NCBI RefSeq assembly: GCF_014207135.1
Contig: NZ_JACHCC010000008.1
Location: 124,001 to 188,000 of the forward strand
Reading direction: 5' to 3'
Origin: Pedobacter cryoconitis
Lineage (GTDB): Bacteria > Bacteroidota > Bacteroidia > Sphingobacteriales > Sphingobacteriaceae
DNA: 64,000 bases
Under the pieces are notes generated by a model that was given only the letters and a program-made list of their open reading frames with translations, did not search any database and was not told the origin of the DNA. The translations under genes were made by a program, and so were the position numbers. This document shows, piece after piece, positions 45,368 to 53,915 of this stretch. Positions within the stretch are counted from its first letter, which is position 1, and each line of letters opens with the position of its first letter.

Positions 45368-45534
45368 GAGCAGGTATTAATCATAGGTTCAATGAAGGAC
45401 AAATCAAAGGATTTTTGATACTTAACTTTATTTTTGTAAACTACCAGGGCTTTGCCCAGCATAAAATCTCCTTATTGGGGCCAGAAAACCCTCCCCCGCC
45501 TATCACAATATATGTTATTTATGGCGCTTCGTAA
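45364..45534 (+). CDS. 56-aa exported peptide coupled to the ice-binding gene
   Basis: ATG 45364 overlaps the preceding TGA (ATGA). A basic N-terminus is followed by a hydrophobic segment ending FVNYQGFAQ, a probable signal peptide. The short mature part has a PENPPPP run, then a hydrophobic end. After the stop, another frame continues with coding-like sequence (VLVEGLTFVIRPKPENTVPSIKN up to about 45670), so this may be the broken start of a longer secreted protein. Function unknown. Confidence 0.4.
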   Translation: MRAGINHRFNEGQIKGFLILNFIFVNYQGFAQHKISLLGPENPPPPITIYVIYGAS

Positions 45535-45658
45535 ATAACGACAATACGGTTATCAAACAGATGTGTATTACCATTTACTACAGTCAGGAATATAGAAGGT
45601 GTCCTTGTTGAGGGCCTTACATTTGTGATTAGACCAAAGCCTGAAAATACTGTTCCAT

Positions 45659-46828
45659 CTATAAAAAATTAAAAAGCAGTGAAAACCTGAACGTATTGGC
45701 CAATGGACTATTTTGGACACCTGCAATCAGATAGGCAACATCTATATCAAAGTCCTGATATTTAAACCCTGCTCCGACTGTAAAATAACGACGGTTACCT
45801 TTTTGCGGGTTTTCATAAAAATATCCTGACCGGAGTTCGAATTTTTTATTGTACACATATTCCAACCCTGCTGCAACGCTAACCTCCTTAATCTCTTCTT
45901 TAAAGCCGCCTGGTGCATCGCTAAATGACCCAAAGATCCCGGACGCGACCGATCTGTTGGGATCCTGGCCTTTAACAATCTCTCCGTTCGTATCGTAGAT
46001 CGGCTGAGTTGGGACCAGTAATTTATTCAGGTCTAAAGCGACGGTAAATTGATTAAGATCATCCAGTATAAATGTGGATGCACCACCAATCTTTAAGTTG
46101 GTAGGAAGGAAATATTTAGGTCCTGCATCTGTATAACTCATTTTAGTACCTATGTTGGATATACATATTCCCAGGGCGAGAATAGCATCTTTACTTAGAA
46201 AAACTGTAGATTTCTTGAAATAAGCAGATACATCTGCAGCCAATGCATTGGCAGGCCTGGTATTCTGTCCGGAGGCAAATTGACCAGAAGTCAAATTTGA
46301 TCTGATATACCTTACTGCTGTACCTAAAGAAAAGTGTTCCCCAAATTTCCGGGCAAAAGTTCCATCAATTGCAAATTCGCTAGGACTATAGGTGCCCAAG
46401 TCTTGTTTATTCATATCAATCAATTGGACCTGACCAGCAGAAAAATACCTCAGGGAGGTACCAACTGTATTTCTATTGTCTAATTTATAATACCCGCTGA
46501 GATAGGCCAGATTAATACCAGGAACCAGGCTCCTTAGCCATGGGCTATAAGATGTTGAAACTCCATAATGCTGATCTAAAAAAGCCAGTTTGGAAGGGTT
46601 TATACTCATTGAATTTCCATCTGGCAGAATGGCTACACCAGCTTCACCCATTGCCCCTGCTCTCGCATCAGGGGTGATCAGTAAAAAAGGAACGGCTGTG
46701 ATGATGTTATTGGTCTCACTGCCATTGGTCTGGGTACCAGGCTGTATCACCTGAGCTTGGAGTTCTTGACAAATTGCTGTCAGAACAAAAAACCCAAGAA
46801 TAACTAATAAAAAATATCTTAGGCTCAT
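45659..46828 (-). CDS. porV: PorV, type IX secretion outer-membrane protein
   Basis: 389 residues from ATG 46828 (MSLRYFLLVILGFF). That start gives a proper signal peptide; the longer frame adds 40 residues. The N-terminal AVPFLLITPDARAGAMGEAGVA and NPSKLAFLDQHYGVSTSYSPWLRSLVPGINLAYLSGYY are the PorV/FadL-like barrel signature. Tail ends NTFRFSLLFNFL. PorV shuttles T9SS cargo from the SprA translocon to the attachment complex with PorU. It is convergent with the T9SS-tailed ice-binding protein and may help to export it. Confidence 0.88.
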   Translation of the reverse strand: MSLRYFLLVILGFFVLTAICQELQAQVIQPGTQTNGSETNNIITAVPFLLITPDARAGAMGEAGVAILPDGNSMSINPSKLAFLDQHYGVSTSYSPWLRSLVPGINLAYLSGYYKLDNRNTVGTSLRYFSAGQVQLIDMNKQDLGTYSPSEFAIDGTFARKFGEHFSLGTAVRYIRSNLTSGQFASGQNTRPANALAADVSAYFKKSTVFLSKDAILALGICISNIGTKMSYTDAGPKYFLPTNLKIGGASTFILDDLNQFTVALDLNKLLVPTQPIYDTNGEIVKGQDPNRSVASGIFGSFSDAPGGFKEEIKEVSVAAGLEYVYNKKFELRSGYFYENPQKGNRRYFTVGAGFKYQDFDIDVAYLIAGVQNSPLANTFRFSLLFNFL

Positions 46829-47257
46829 GGATGATACTATTTTACAGAATATCAGTAAGTTACATAAAAATACCAGCTTATGATTAAACAAGACATAAAT
46901 AACTCCGATAATAAATCCCTGATGTAAAGAGTTTAATAATACATACATTTTATAGCGACGGACTAGGATTCCCTCAGAGGATTTTGCATTTACATAATAA
47001 AACTGACTGATTATCCCATCGGATAGATGAATCCCATTAACCCTACTATTTACGTCTGTGGATTCGCAACAGGCAGTTATTGAATTTGCAGGAGAGATTT
47101 TGTTATATCTAGAGGCATATAACCCTGCTGAGACAGATAGATTTTATTCGCTTTATAAAAGTTGGAGTATATAATGAAAAATGTTTGAGCAAAGATCATT
47201 GTAAGAAAAATATTTGCAATATTAGTTAACTTTAGTAAACAAGCTAACAACAACGGC
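46829..47257. other. 429-bp gap holding a possible broken small gene
   Basis: No intact gene. On the plus strand, ATG 47027 opens MNPINPTI, then a +1 offset near 47050 continues as FTSVDSQQAVIEFAGEILL and an acidic helix (YLEAYNPAETDRFYSLYKSW) to TAA 47172-47174. One extra T in the TTT run at 47049-47051 would join them into about 48 residues. This may be a decayed small gene; expression is unproved. Confidence 0.35.
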
Positions 47258-49942
47258 CTATTTATTTTTAATGATGAACTCGTACTGACCAGCATCAACT
47301 TCAATCTTTCCAGGTAAAGGCTTATTGTTCTCATATACTTTTTCACCGTTTATGAATGGAAAAGTGATAGTTGCCCTTGAATTGGCAGGAACAGTAACCG
47401 CATAGATCACTGAATTACCTGATCTTTTCCAGGAAGAAACGATTTTACCGAACGGTCCATCATGTTCTGCTTCGAAATACGCCAGTCCGGAAACAAAATT
47501 AGGCCTCAGTAATACATTTTTAAACCCAGGATATTGTTCATCCGGGTGGATACCGCCTAATCCTTTAAATAACCAGCCGCCTATTTCTCCAAACATCATA
47601 TGATTTAAAGAAATATCCCTGGCTGCTTTAATGTCCCAGTTTTCATAAAGTGTGGTTGCACCATTTACAATCCACCAGCCCCAGGAAGGATAGGTATCCT
47701 GTGCAGCAAGCCTGTAAGCAGTCTCTGCCTGCCCATTGTCACTCAATGCATTTAAAATAGCTTTGGCACCCAATACACCTACGTCCAGGTGCATACCATC
47801 TGCTTCTACCCTTTTTGCAAGCTGCTCTGCTAATTTAGTTTTAAATTCATCAGGAACAATGCCCCATTGCAGCGCCATACTGAGTTCCGTTTGCACCCCG
47901 GAAGCATAGATACATTTTTCCCTGTTAAAGTATTTATCATTGATGGCTTGTCTGATTTTTTCTGCAAGTTTGCTATAAGTACTATAATCTGCCTGCTTAC
48001 CAAACATCCTCGCTGCCTTGGCTAAAATAACAACATCTACATAATAGTAAACAGACGAAGTATATTCCAGCGAAGAGGGTGATTTAACGGGTACCCAATC
48101 TCCCCGGCCATAGGTAGTTAGCCCTAAAGGGCTGATCTTTCCAACATAATCCACGTACTTTTTTATACTTCCATAAGAATCTGCCAGTAATTTGCTATCA
48201 CCATAAAACAGATAGATATTCCATGGGATAATAGCAATAGTACTCGTCCAGTCTGTTCCGTTGGCCGTGCCGTATCCCCAACCGCCCGTTGGGATAATAT
48301 CAGGGAGTACCCCATCCGAACGCTGTTCATCTCTATGATCCGCCAGCCATTTTTCATAAATTGTAATGCCATCGAAATTGAATAAGCCCGTTTCCACTGC
48401 AAAATGTCCGTCACCTGTCCATCCATTTTTTTCCCTCTGCGGACAATCTGTCGGATAGCCCATCAGATTAGATAAATAAGAATTGTTCGTTGCCCACCAC
48501 AAACGGTCTATCAATGGATTAGAAGAACTGATCTTACCCGTAGCCGCAACATCGCTATGCATAAAATAACCAGTAATACTTTCCTGAGTTAAGGAAACAG
48601 GCTTACTACTGGTCACTTCTACGTACTGGAAACCCTTATAATTAAATTTAGGCATAAACTCCAAAGTCCCTTTACCTGATAAAGTAACAATATCTGTCTG
48701 AAAAGGGTCACTGTTGTCTTTAGGCCGGTAATACACATCAATATTGGAAAGATCCACCCTCCCATCCGGATACAAACGTTCCCCATGTTTTAAGCGGATA
48801 ACTGTTCCGGCCTCACCGTTTACCCTAATCTTGGTGACCCCGGCTATATTTCTGCCCAGATCAAATACATAGGTACTGTCATTGAATTTTTTAACAGATT
48901 TTGCAGGAATCTCTTCCACATTACGAATGGGCTGCATCGCCTGGCTTACAATCTGATCAGAAGGTGCTTTGCGCAAAGTCACTTTAGCCCATTTCGAATC
49001 ATCAAAATTAATCCTATTCCAGTTGGGCTGTTCCAACCGGGCATCATAATGCTCTGCAGTATAAATATTGTTCAATACAATTGGGCTGTTACTCGTTTTC
49101 CAGTCTTCTCCGGAAGTAATCACTTCTGTAGTTCCATCTGAATAGGTGATCCTTAAATTCAGGCAAAAAACAGGTCTTCCCCTCCATGGAGCTTTATCAA
49201 AATTCCAAACAGCTATAGACTGATGATTATACCAGCCATTGCCAAGCAATACTCCAATTGCATTTTTTCCATTTTGCAACTGCGCGGTTACATCATAAGA
49301 AACGTACAGATTCCGTTTATCAAAACGGGTATACATCGGATCCAGTCTATGGTTTCCAACCTTATTCCCATTTAGGTATAATTCATACAAACCAGCGACA
49401 GCTATATATGCCCTTGCTGATTTTATCTTTTTTGAAGGCTGGAATACTTTCCTGAAATAGGGAGCTTCTCTTTTATTAATGTCATTTCCATCACTGATCC
49501 AACTTCCCTTCCAGTTTTCTTTCTTCATCATTCCTGTTTCAAAACCTGATACCTTAGAAGGCATTGCCGGTTTGCCGTACTGGTCCCATACTTCAACCAA
49601 CCAGAAATACTTCGTAAATGGCTCCAGGTCTTTTCCATGATAAGACACCAAAGAAGAATCAGACAGGCTTTTTCCAGAATCCCAGCAAGCACCTCTCTTC
49701 TTAACTACTTCCATGGAATCCTTTCCTACTATAATGCGGTAAGCCGTTTGTCTTGCCCCCTGCCGATCATCCGGGATCATCCAGGACAGACGGGGATTTT
49801 GCACATCTATACCTAACGGGTTAATCAAATGTTCACACTGGAGGCCTATAGGTAGTTTCGTATTTACAAAAGTATTTGCCTGTGTAGTTAAACCAGACAT
49901 TAAAAAACAAGGAAACAGAAATTTAAGAAAAGCCGACTTCAT
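47258..49942 (-). CDS. Alpha-L-rhamnosidase (GH78), exported
   Basis: 894 residues from ATG 49942 (MKSAFLKFLFPCFLMSG). Signal peptide, then Bac_rhamnosid N and concanavalin-like modules (PLGLQ.., FRKVFQP..., SARAYIAVAGLYELYLNGNKVG), the (alpha/alpha)6 barrel with NLMGYPTDCPQREKNGWTGDG holding the D and E of the GH78 active site, and the C-terminal beta domain (LLRPNFVSGLAYFEAEHDGPFG). Hydrolyses terminal alpha-L-rhamnose from plant glycans or flavonoids in the periplasm or outside. Stands alone without an adjacent SusCD pair. Confidence 0.92.
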   Translation of the reverse strand: MKSAFLKFLFPCFLMSGLTTQANTFVNTKLPIGLQCEHLINPLGIDVQNPRLSWMIPDDRQGARQTAYRIIVGKDSMEVVKKRGACWDSGKSLSDSSLVSYHGKDLEPFTKYFWLVEVWDQYGKPAMPSKVSGFETGMMKKENWKGSWISDGNDINKREAPYFRKVFQPSKKIKSARAYIAVAGLYELYLNGNKVGNHRLDPMYTRFDKRNLYVSYDVTAQLQNGKNAIGVLLGNGWYNHQSIAVWNFDKAPWRGRPVFCLNLRITYSDGTTEVITSGEDWKTSNSPIVLNNIYTAEHYDARLEQPNWNRINFDDSKWAKVTLRKAPSDQIVSQAMQPIRNVEEIPAKSVKKFNDSTYVFDLGRNIAGVTKIRVNGEAGTVIRLKHGERLYPDGRVDLSNIDVYYRPKDNSDPFQTDIVTLSGKGTLEFMPKFNYKGFQYVEVTSSKPVSLTQESITGYFMHSDVAATGKISSSNPLIDRLWWATNNSYLSNLMGYPTDCPQREKNGWTGDGHFAVETGLFNFDGITIYEKWLADHRDEQRSDGVLPDIIPTGGWGYGTANGTDWTSTIAIIPWNIYLFYGDSKLLADSYGSIKKYVDYVGKISPLGLTTYGRGDWVPVKSPSSLEYTSSVYYYVDVVILAKAARMFGKQADYSTYSKLAEKIRQAINDKYFNREKCIYASGVQTELSMALQWGIVPDEFKTKLAEQLAKRVEADGMHLDVGVLGAKAILNALSDNGQAETAYRLAAQDTYPSWGWWIVNGATTLYENWDIKAARDISLNHMMFGEIGGWLFKGLGGIHPDEQYPGFKNVLLRPNFVSGLAYFEAEHDGPFGKIVSSWKRSGNSVIYAVTVPANSRATITFPFINGEKVYENNKPLPGKIEVDAGQYEFIIKNK

Positions 49943-50012
49943 ATTTAACAATAATAATGCTATAATATCGTATTAGCAACCTCTACTACCCTGTTTATTG
50001 GTGACAATTCTA

Positions 50013-51206
50013 TCATTTTTTCTTAACCAAATCATTGTAAATTGCAATACGATGTGTACGTAATTTATAGGGTATCTTTTCTTTGCTGTTGCTCATCTGG
50101 AACCCAATTGCGTGAGATTCTTTGACTGGCATGTGGCAGTCGATACAGTTCTTTGCTAGTATAGCTTTGTTTTTCTCTTTCAATGTTTCATGTTTCACCT
50201 CCTGGTGACAGCTGATGCATTTAGCCGAATAAATTGCCAAACCAGTTTTTTTGTTATCATGCACATCGTGGCATGTAATACATTCTGCCTTACCAATTTG
50301 ATAACACTTACTAGCCTCAAGCAGCTGCTTTTGTTTACCATGTACATCAGGATCTTCTCCTTTATAGGCACTATATTCCGGTAATGTTTTTAACGTATCC
50401 CCGGGTTTAAAACCAAAAGTAGAACTCACCGTTTGAATACCCGCTCCCGAATGACATACGCCACATACATCGACTCTTCGCGATAAGGCCAGCTTTTTAT
50501 AGCTTGCCATAAATCTGGCCGTTTTCACCGTAGGATTTTCTTGATGAAAGGTTACATGCTGAGCCGCAGGGCCATGGCAACGTTCGCAATCTATACCAGC
50601 AATAACAGAGTTTTTAACGTATTCTTCTGCTATCGAAAAATCAGCGCCCTGTACCAGCTTTTTGTCCGCAAAGGAACTATGACACTCTAAACAACGTGTA
50701 ACGATTGGCCTGCCAAAATAAATCTGATCATCAGGGAACCCAGGGCTGTTTACCCATTGGTGTTCTTTTGTCAGGTAGTTCAATGGCATTTGCATCAGCT
50801 GTTTGCCATACCAGAATGCGAAGGTATAGGCACGGTTTCCTGCACCAAAAACCATATCTGTATGTTCAGTTTTTTTATCAACTCCATTGATCAGCGCAGA
50901 CTGATACAGACCATCAGCACGGTTTTTCACCTGCACTTTAGTCCGCTCATTAAAAAGGAACTCTCCATCAGGTATATGCAGACTATCGGCAGAACCAGGC
51001 ACCGTTAGCATTTTTGAAGCATTAAAATGGGAATTATGAACCGCAGATTCTGTAAGGTCTTTATGACAACTTATGCATGTAGAACTCCCCGCGTAGGCCG
51101 GGCCCCTGCTATCGTTATTTTTACTTTTCACCTGTGTACATTGCACAATCGCAAACACAAAAATTGCCAGAATACAAAAAATCAGGAAGAAGCGTCTACA
51201 GCCCAT
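50013..51206 (-). CDS. Heptaheme c-type cytochrome
   Basis: 397 residues. The N-terminal TM or lipoprotein signal ends in VQC (about residue 23). Seven CxxCH heme sites are visible: CISCH, CLECH, CERCH, CGVCH, CITCH, CISCH and CIDCH. Spacing (one near the N-terminus, three in the middle and three near the C-terminus) recalls the cytochrome c-554/NrfA-like superfamily found beside sugar and TPR proteins in Bacteroidota. It should be periplasmic or surface anchored, transferring electrons; the partner is unknown. It lies 70 bp upstream of the GH78 gene on the same strand. Confidence 0.85.
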   Translation of the reverse strand: MGCRRFFLIFCILAIFVFAIVQCTQVKSKNNDSRGPAYAGSSTCISCHKDLTESAVHNSHFNASKMLTVPGSADSLHIPDGEFLFNERTKVQVKNRADGLYQSALINGVDKKTEHTDMVFGAGNRAYTFAFWYGKQLMQMPLNYLTKEHQWVNSPGFPDDQIYFGRPIVTRCLECHSSFADKKLVQGADFSIAEEYVKNSVIAGIDCERCHGPAAQHVTFHQENPTVKTARFMASYKKLALSRRVDVCGVCHSGAGIQTVSSTFGFKPGDTLKTLPEYSAYKGEDPDVHGKQKQLLEASKCYQIGKAECITCHDVHDNKKTGLAIYSAKCISCHQEVKHETLKEKNKAILAKNCIDCHMPVKESHAIGFQMSNSKEKIPYKLRTHRIAIYNDLVKKK

Positions 51207-51238
51207 ACATTAACTTTGGTTAGAATATTAACAATTAT

Positions 51239-51457
51239 TTACGCTTTCAACCCCTTAAGCAATGCATAAATAGCCATTGAGTGTCCGTGTCCCAATTCAA
51301 ATTCCTCTTTTAGCCAGCTTACGATTTGCCCGGCTTTGACGTCTGGTTTCAGTTTTCCATTCTCAGAAAATCCTTTTTGATCTGCAAGTTGTTTCAATTC
51401 TTCAGGGCCTTTACCAGTTTTCTTTTTGATAGTATCGAGATATGCTTGAAATGACAT
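51239..51457 (-). CDS. DUF4287-family protein
   Basis: 72 residues. MSFQAYLDTIKKKTGKGPEELKQLADQKG, followed by KAGQIVSWLKEEFELGHGHSMAIYALLKG, is the complete DUF4287 motif. The fold is helical with a conserved GHGHSMA. Function unknown; family members sit near metabolic or DNA-related genes. It lies just upstream of the cytochrome gene on the same strand. Confidence 0.8.
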   Translation of the reverse strand: MSFQAYLDTIKKKTGKGPEELKQLADQKGFSENGKLKPDVKAGQIVSWLKEEFELGHGHSMAIYALLKGLKA

Positions 51458-51651
51458 AAGGTTAATTCTTTAATAGCACTATAATTGGTTTGCTGTGACA
51501 ATATAAGATTTATGAACCTGCAAAAAAACAGATTCCAAGAATTTATCATAAATTAAATACAAATAATTAACGTGATAATAAATTAAAATAATCGCATATT
51601 AGACCGCTTTTATTAAAAGATGAAAAGCATAACATTAAAGAACATAGACCT

Positions 51652-52254
51652 ATGAAAAAAACCGTACTCCTTAACCTCTTCCTCCTGTTCGGAATCAGCA
51701 CTGCATTTGCTCAAAAGCAGGATATCAAAGAATTATACTTCGATTATACGCAGTCCAGAATGAATGAAGATGAAAATGCAATAACCATTGTGAGAGCTTC
51801 TTCATTATTAAGCCGTTCTTCAGAATTGAATGACAAACAAGTTGCTAATGTTAGTTTCCATCTTGCCAGAATATATGAGTCGATGGGCAAACCGGAAAAA
51901 GCAGAGTCTCTTTATGAAATAGTGACTAAACTGGTTCCAGGTTATTATGTGACTTATACCTCACTGGGGTTTATCAATTTAAGGAAATGTGATACTTTAG
52001 GCCGTAAAGTAACTGAAGCTGCAAAACTTAAGGATGCAGCCATGCATGAAACTGCTTTTAAGGCCTATAAAATTCAGGTACTGAAGACCATTCCCTATTT
52101 TGAAAAAGCAGAAGCATGCGAAACAGATGAAAGAACGTTAAGTATCCTGACTTCACTTTATAAAAGTATCAAAGACACTACTTCTTTAGCGAGTCTTGCT
52201 GAACGCAAGGTACTACTTGGAAAAGATTGTGTTTCTTTACTGGACGACGAATAG
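51652..52254 (+). CDS. Exported helical-repeat (TPR-like) protein
   Basis: 200 residues with a signal peptide (LFLLFGISTAFAQ). Mature sequence is helical: NDKQVANVSFHLARIYESMGKPEKAESLYEIVTKL matches a TPR, followed by VLKTIPYFEKAEACETDERTLSIL TPR-like helices. Three or four cysteines could form disulfides. No family name recognised. Divergent in direction from the DUF4287 gene and convergent with the LuxR regulator across a terminator. Confidence 0.6.
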   Translation: MKKTVLLNLFLLFGISTAFAQKQDIKELYFDYTQSRMNEDENAITIVRASSLLSRSSELNDKQVANVSFHLARIYESMGKPEKAESLYEIVTKLVPGYYVTYTSLGFINLRKCDTLGRKVTEAAKLKDAAMHETAFKAYKIQVLKTIPYFEKAEACETDERTLSILTSLYKSIKDTTSLASLAERKVLLGKDCVSLLDDE

Positions 52255-52266
52255 TTTTTAAAATTT

Positions 52267-52302
52267 TATGCTGTGTTTTCATTAACCGCAAAACACAGCA
52301 TA
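52267..52302. terminator. Bidirectional terminator
   Basis: TATGCTGTGTTTT (52267-52279) and its exact inverse (52290-52302) flank a 10-nt loop between two convergent genes. Confidence 0.8.
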
Positions 52303-52304
52303 AA

Positions 52305-53075
52305 TTAAATAATCTTGTTATGAACAGCGTAAGAAAGTGCCTCTACCATATTACTTATGCCTAAACGTCCAAAAATCTGCCTCCTGTAGTACTTCACTGT
52401 GTCAGAAGAAACAAATATTTTTTCTGCAATCTGGTTAATTGTTAATCCTTGTGCATGCAACCTCAATACCTCAATCTCTCTTTTCGTGAGCTTCGGCTTC
52501 TCTGACTTACGCCAAACATTATTTTCTATATTGAGTTCCCATGTTTCGTCAGTACCTTGTTTATGAATACAAACATTACCTGCATTTTGATGGTGCGAAA
52601 TTGAAACGATGCACATCGCTTTCCACATCTTTCCACCACTCGTCAAAAACAACGGAGTAAGTTTATGATTGATCAGAATGTGCTTGCCATCCCGATTAAC
52701 CAAATGGAAATCGTAAGTTATACTGTACAATTTCTTAGCATTCCCAGGCAATTTTTCAAAGAAATCAAATCCTGCTTCGTTAATCAGATTCAACAATTTC
52801 AAATCGTTTTCAGGAACATTTTTAAAATAGAACTCATAGCCCATATCTAATACTTCCTCAGAAGAATGTCCACATAAAAACAATGAGTTTTCTGAAACGT
52901 ATTCAAACGCCATCTTTTCATAATCAATAACATATACGCTTTCATATGTTAACCTTGCAAAAGATTTTACGACTTCCAGATAATGTTGCTGCTGAAGATG
53001 ATCCTCTTCTGATATTTTTCCGACTCTATTCCTGGTAAGCAGGCCTGAATTCACGTTGTTTTTCATTAACTGCAA
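52305..53075 (-). CDS. LuxR-family regulator with a PAS-like sensor region
   Basis: 256 residues. Residues about 35-170 form a PAS-like domain (YESVYVIDYEKMAFEYVSENSLFLCGHSSEEVLDMG). Residues about 190-254 form a GerE/LuxR HTH (LTKREIEVLRLHAQGLTINQIAEKIFVSSDTVKYYRRQIFGRLG). The family architecture is widespread in Pedobacter; ligand unknown. A 16-bp dyad starts 17 bp upstream of the ATG, a likely autoregulatory operator. Divergent from the DUF3667 gene. Confidence 0.85.
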   Translation of the reverse strand: MQLMKNNVNSGLLTRNRVGKISEEDHLQQQHYLEVVKSFARLTYESVYVIDYEKMAFEYVSENSLFLCGHSSEEVLDMGYEFYFKNVPENDLKLLNLINEAGFDFFEKLPGNAKKLYSITYDFHLVNRDGKHILINHKLTPLFLTSGGKMWKAMCIVSISHHQNAGNVCIHKQGTDETWELNIENNVWRKSEKPKLTKREIEVLRLHAQGLTINQIAEKIFVSSDTVKYYRRQIFGRLGISNMVEALSYAVHNKII

Positions 53076-53091
53076 TGGCTTAGCAGCAAAT

Positions 53092-53107
53092 CTACACTAA
53101 AGTGTAG
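53092..53107. promoter_or_regulatory. Dyad between luxR and the DUF3667 gene
   Basis: CTACACT (53092-53098) and AGTGTAG (53101-53107) are exact inverses around AA. A TATTTTTG box at 53118-53125, facing the DUF3667 gene, lies beside it, so a factor bound here could act on both divergent genes. Confidence 0.55.
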
Positions 53108-53196
53108 TCTTCGGAAATATTTTTGTATCCAATTTGCAAGAACAATTTTTGTATGGCTAAGAGGCTACTATTAATAATAAAAAACGTGGAAAGAAA

Positions 53197-53811
53197 ATGA
53201 CTAATTGTAACCATTGCAATCACGAACTAACAGGAAATTATTGTGCCGGTTGCGGACTGGCGGTAAAAATAAAAAGAATTGATGCTCATTACATTAAGCA
53301 CGAAATTGAACACGTTTTACATTTTGAAAAAGGCATCTTATTAACCATAAAAGAACTGTTGATCAGGCCAGGACAAAACGTAAGAGAATTCATCGCAAAA
53401 GACAGAAGCAAACTTGTAAAACCCATAATATTTATACTAGTGACCTCACTAATCTATACACTAATAAATCACTTCTTTCATATTGAAGAAGGGTACGTTA
53501 ATTTTAATAGCCCGGAAAATCCTACAACGACTTTAATTTTCAGTTGGATTCAGAATCATTATGGTTATGGGAATATTATAATGGGGCTATTCGTTGCCTT
53601 TTGGCTAAAACTATTTTTCAAAAAATACGATTACAATTTTTTCGAATTATTAATTCTACTATGTTTTGTATTAGGAATCGGAATGCTGATATTTTCTGTT
53701 TTTGCCATTTTCGAAGGGTTAACAAAAGTAAAATTGATGGAAATTTCGGCAATAATAAGTGTAGTCTATTGTACCATGGCAATTGGTCAATTTTTTGATC
53801 AAAAAAAATAA
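53197..53811 (+). CDS. DUF3667 membrane protein, ending early at an A8 tract
   Basis: 204 residues. Zinc-ribbon start NCNHCNHELTGNYCAGCG, then the DUF3667 region (HEIEHVLHFEKGILLTIKELLIRPG..VREFI..DRSKLVKPIIFILV) and TM helices. The frame stops after DQKK at a run of eight A. In the -1 frame the sequence continues naturally (IINYLKALTSYLLGML...) for 35 residues with a final TM helix and ends at TGA 53913-53915, overlapping the next ATG. This suggests a one-base deletion, or frameshifting or polymerase slippage at the A tract. Confidence 0.75.
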   Translation: MTNCNHCNHELTGNYCAGCGLAVKIKRIDAHYIKHEIEHVLHFEKGILLTIKELLIRPGQNVREFIAKDRSKLVKPIIFILVTSLIYTLINHFFHIEEGYVNFNSPENPTTTLIFSWIQNHYGYGNIIMGLFVAFWLKLFFKKYDYNFFELLILLCFVLGIGMLIFSVFAIFEGLTKVKLMEISAIISVVYCTMAIGQFFDQKK

Positions 53812-53915
53812 TAAACTATTTAAAAGCACTAACTTCTTATTTATTGGGTATGCTTACATTTTCTATTTCAGCAATACTCTTAGGCCTTTTAATTGACTCA
53901 TTTATAAAATCATGA
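53812..53915 (+). other. Frame-shifted C-terminal extension of the DUF3667 gene
   Basis: Read in the -1 frame after the A8 tract (53801-53808), this stretch encodes 35 residues with a hydrophobic helix and ends in IDSFIKS. Its TGA overlaps the next ORF's ATG, so the intact gene would have the usual coupled layout. Confidence 0.6.

Noticed and set aside
47077..47346. 89-codon minus-strand frame overlapping the 3' end of the rhamnosidase gene
   Set aside because: It starts inside GH78 coding sequence in another frame, with no domain, and runs against a better plus-strand frame.
47258..51206. Polysaccharide utilisation locus around the rhamnosidase
   Set aside because: No SusC/SusD pair, sigma/anti-sigma pair or second glycosidase adjoins it; the SusCD pair is about 7 kb away beyond unrelated genes.
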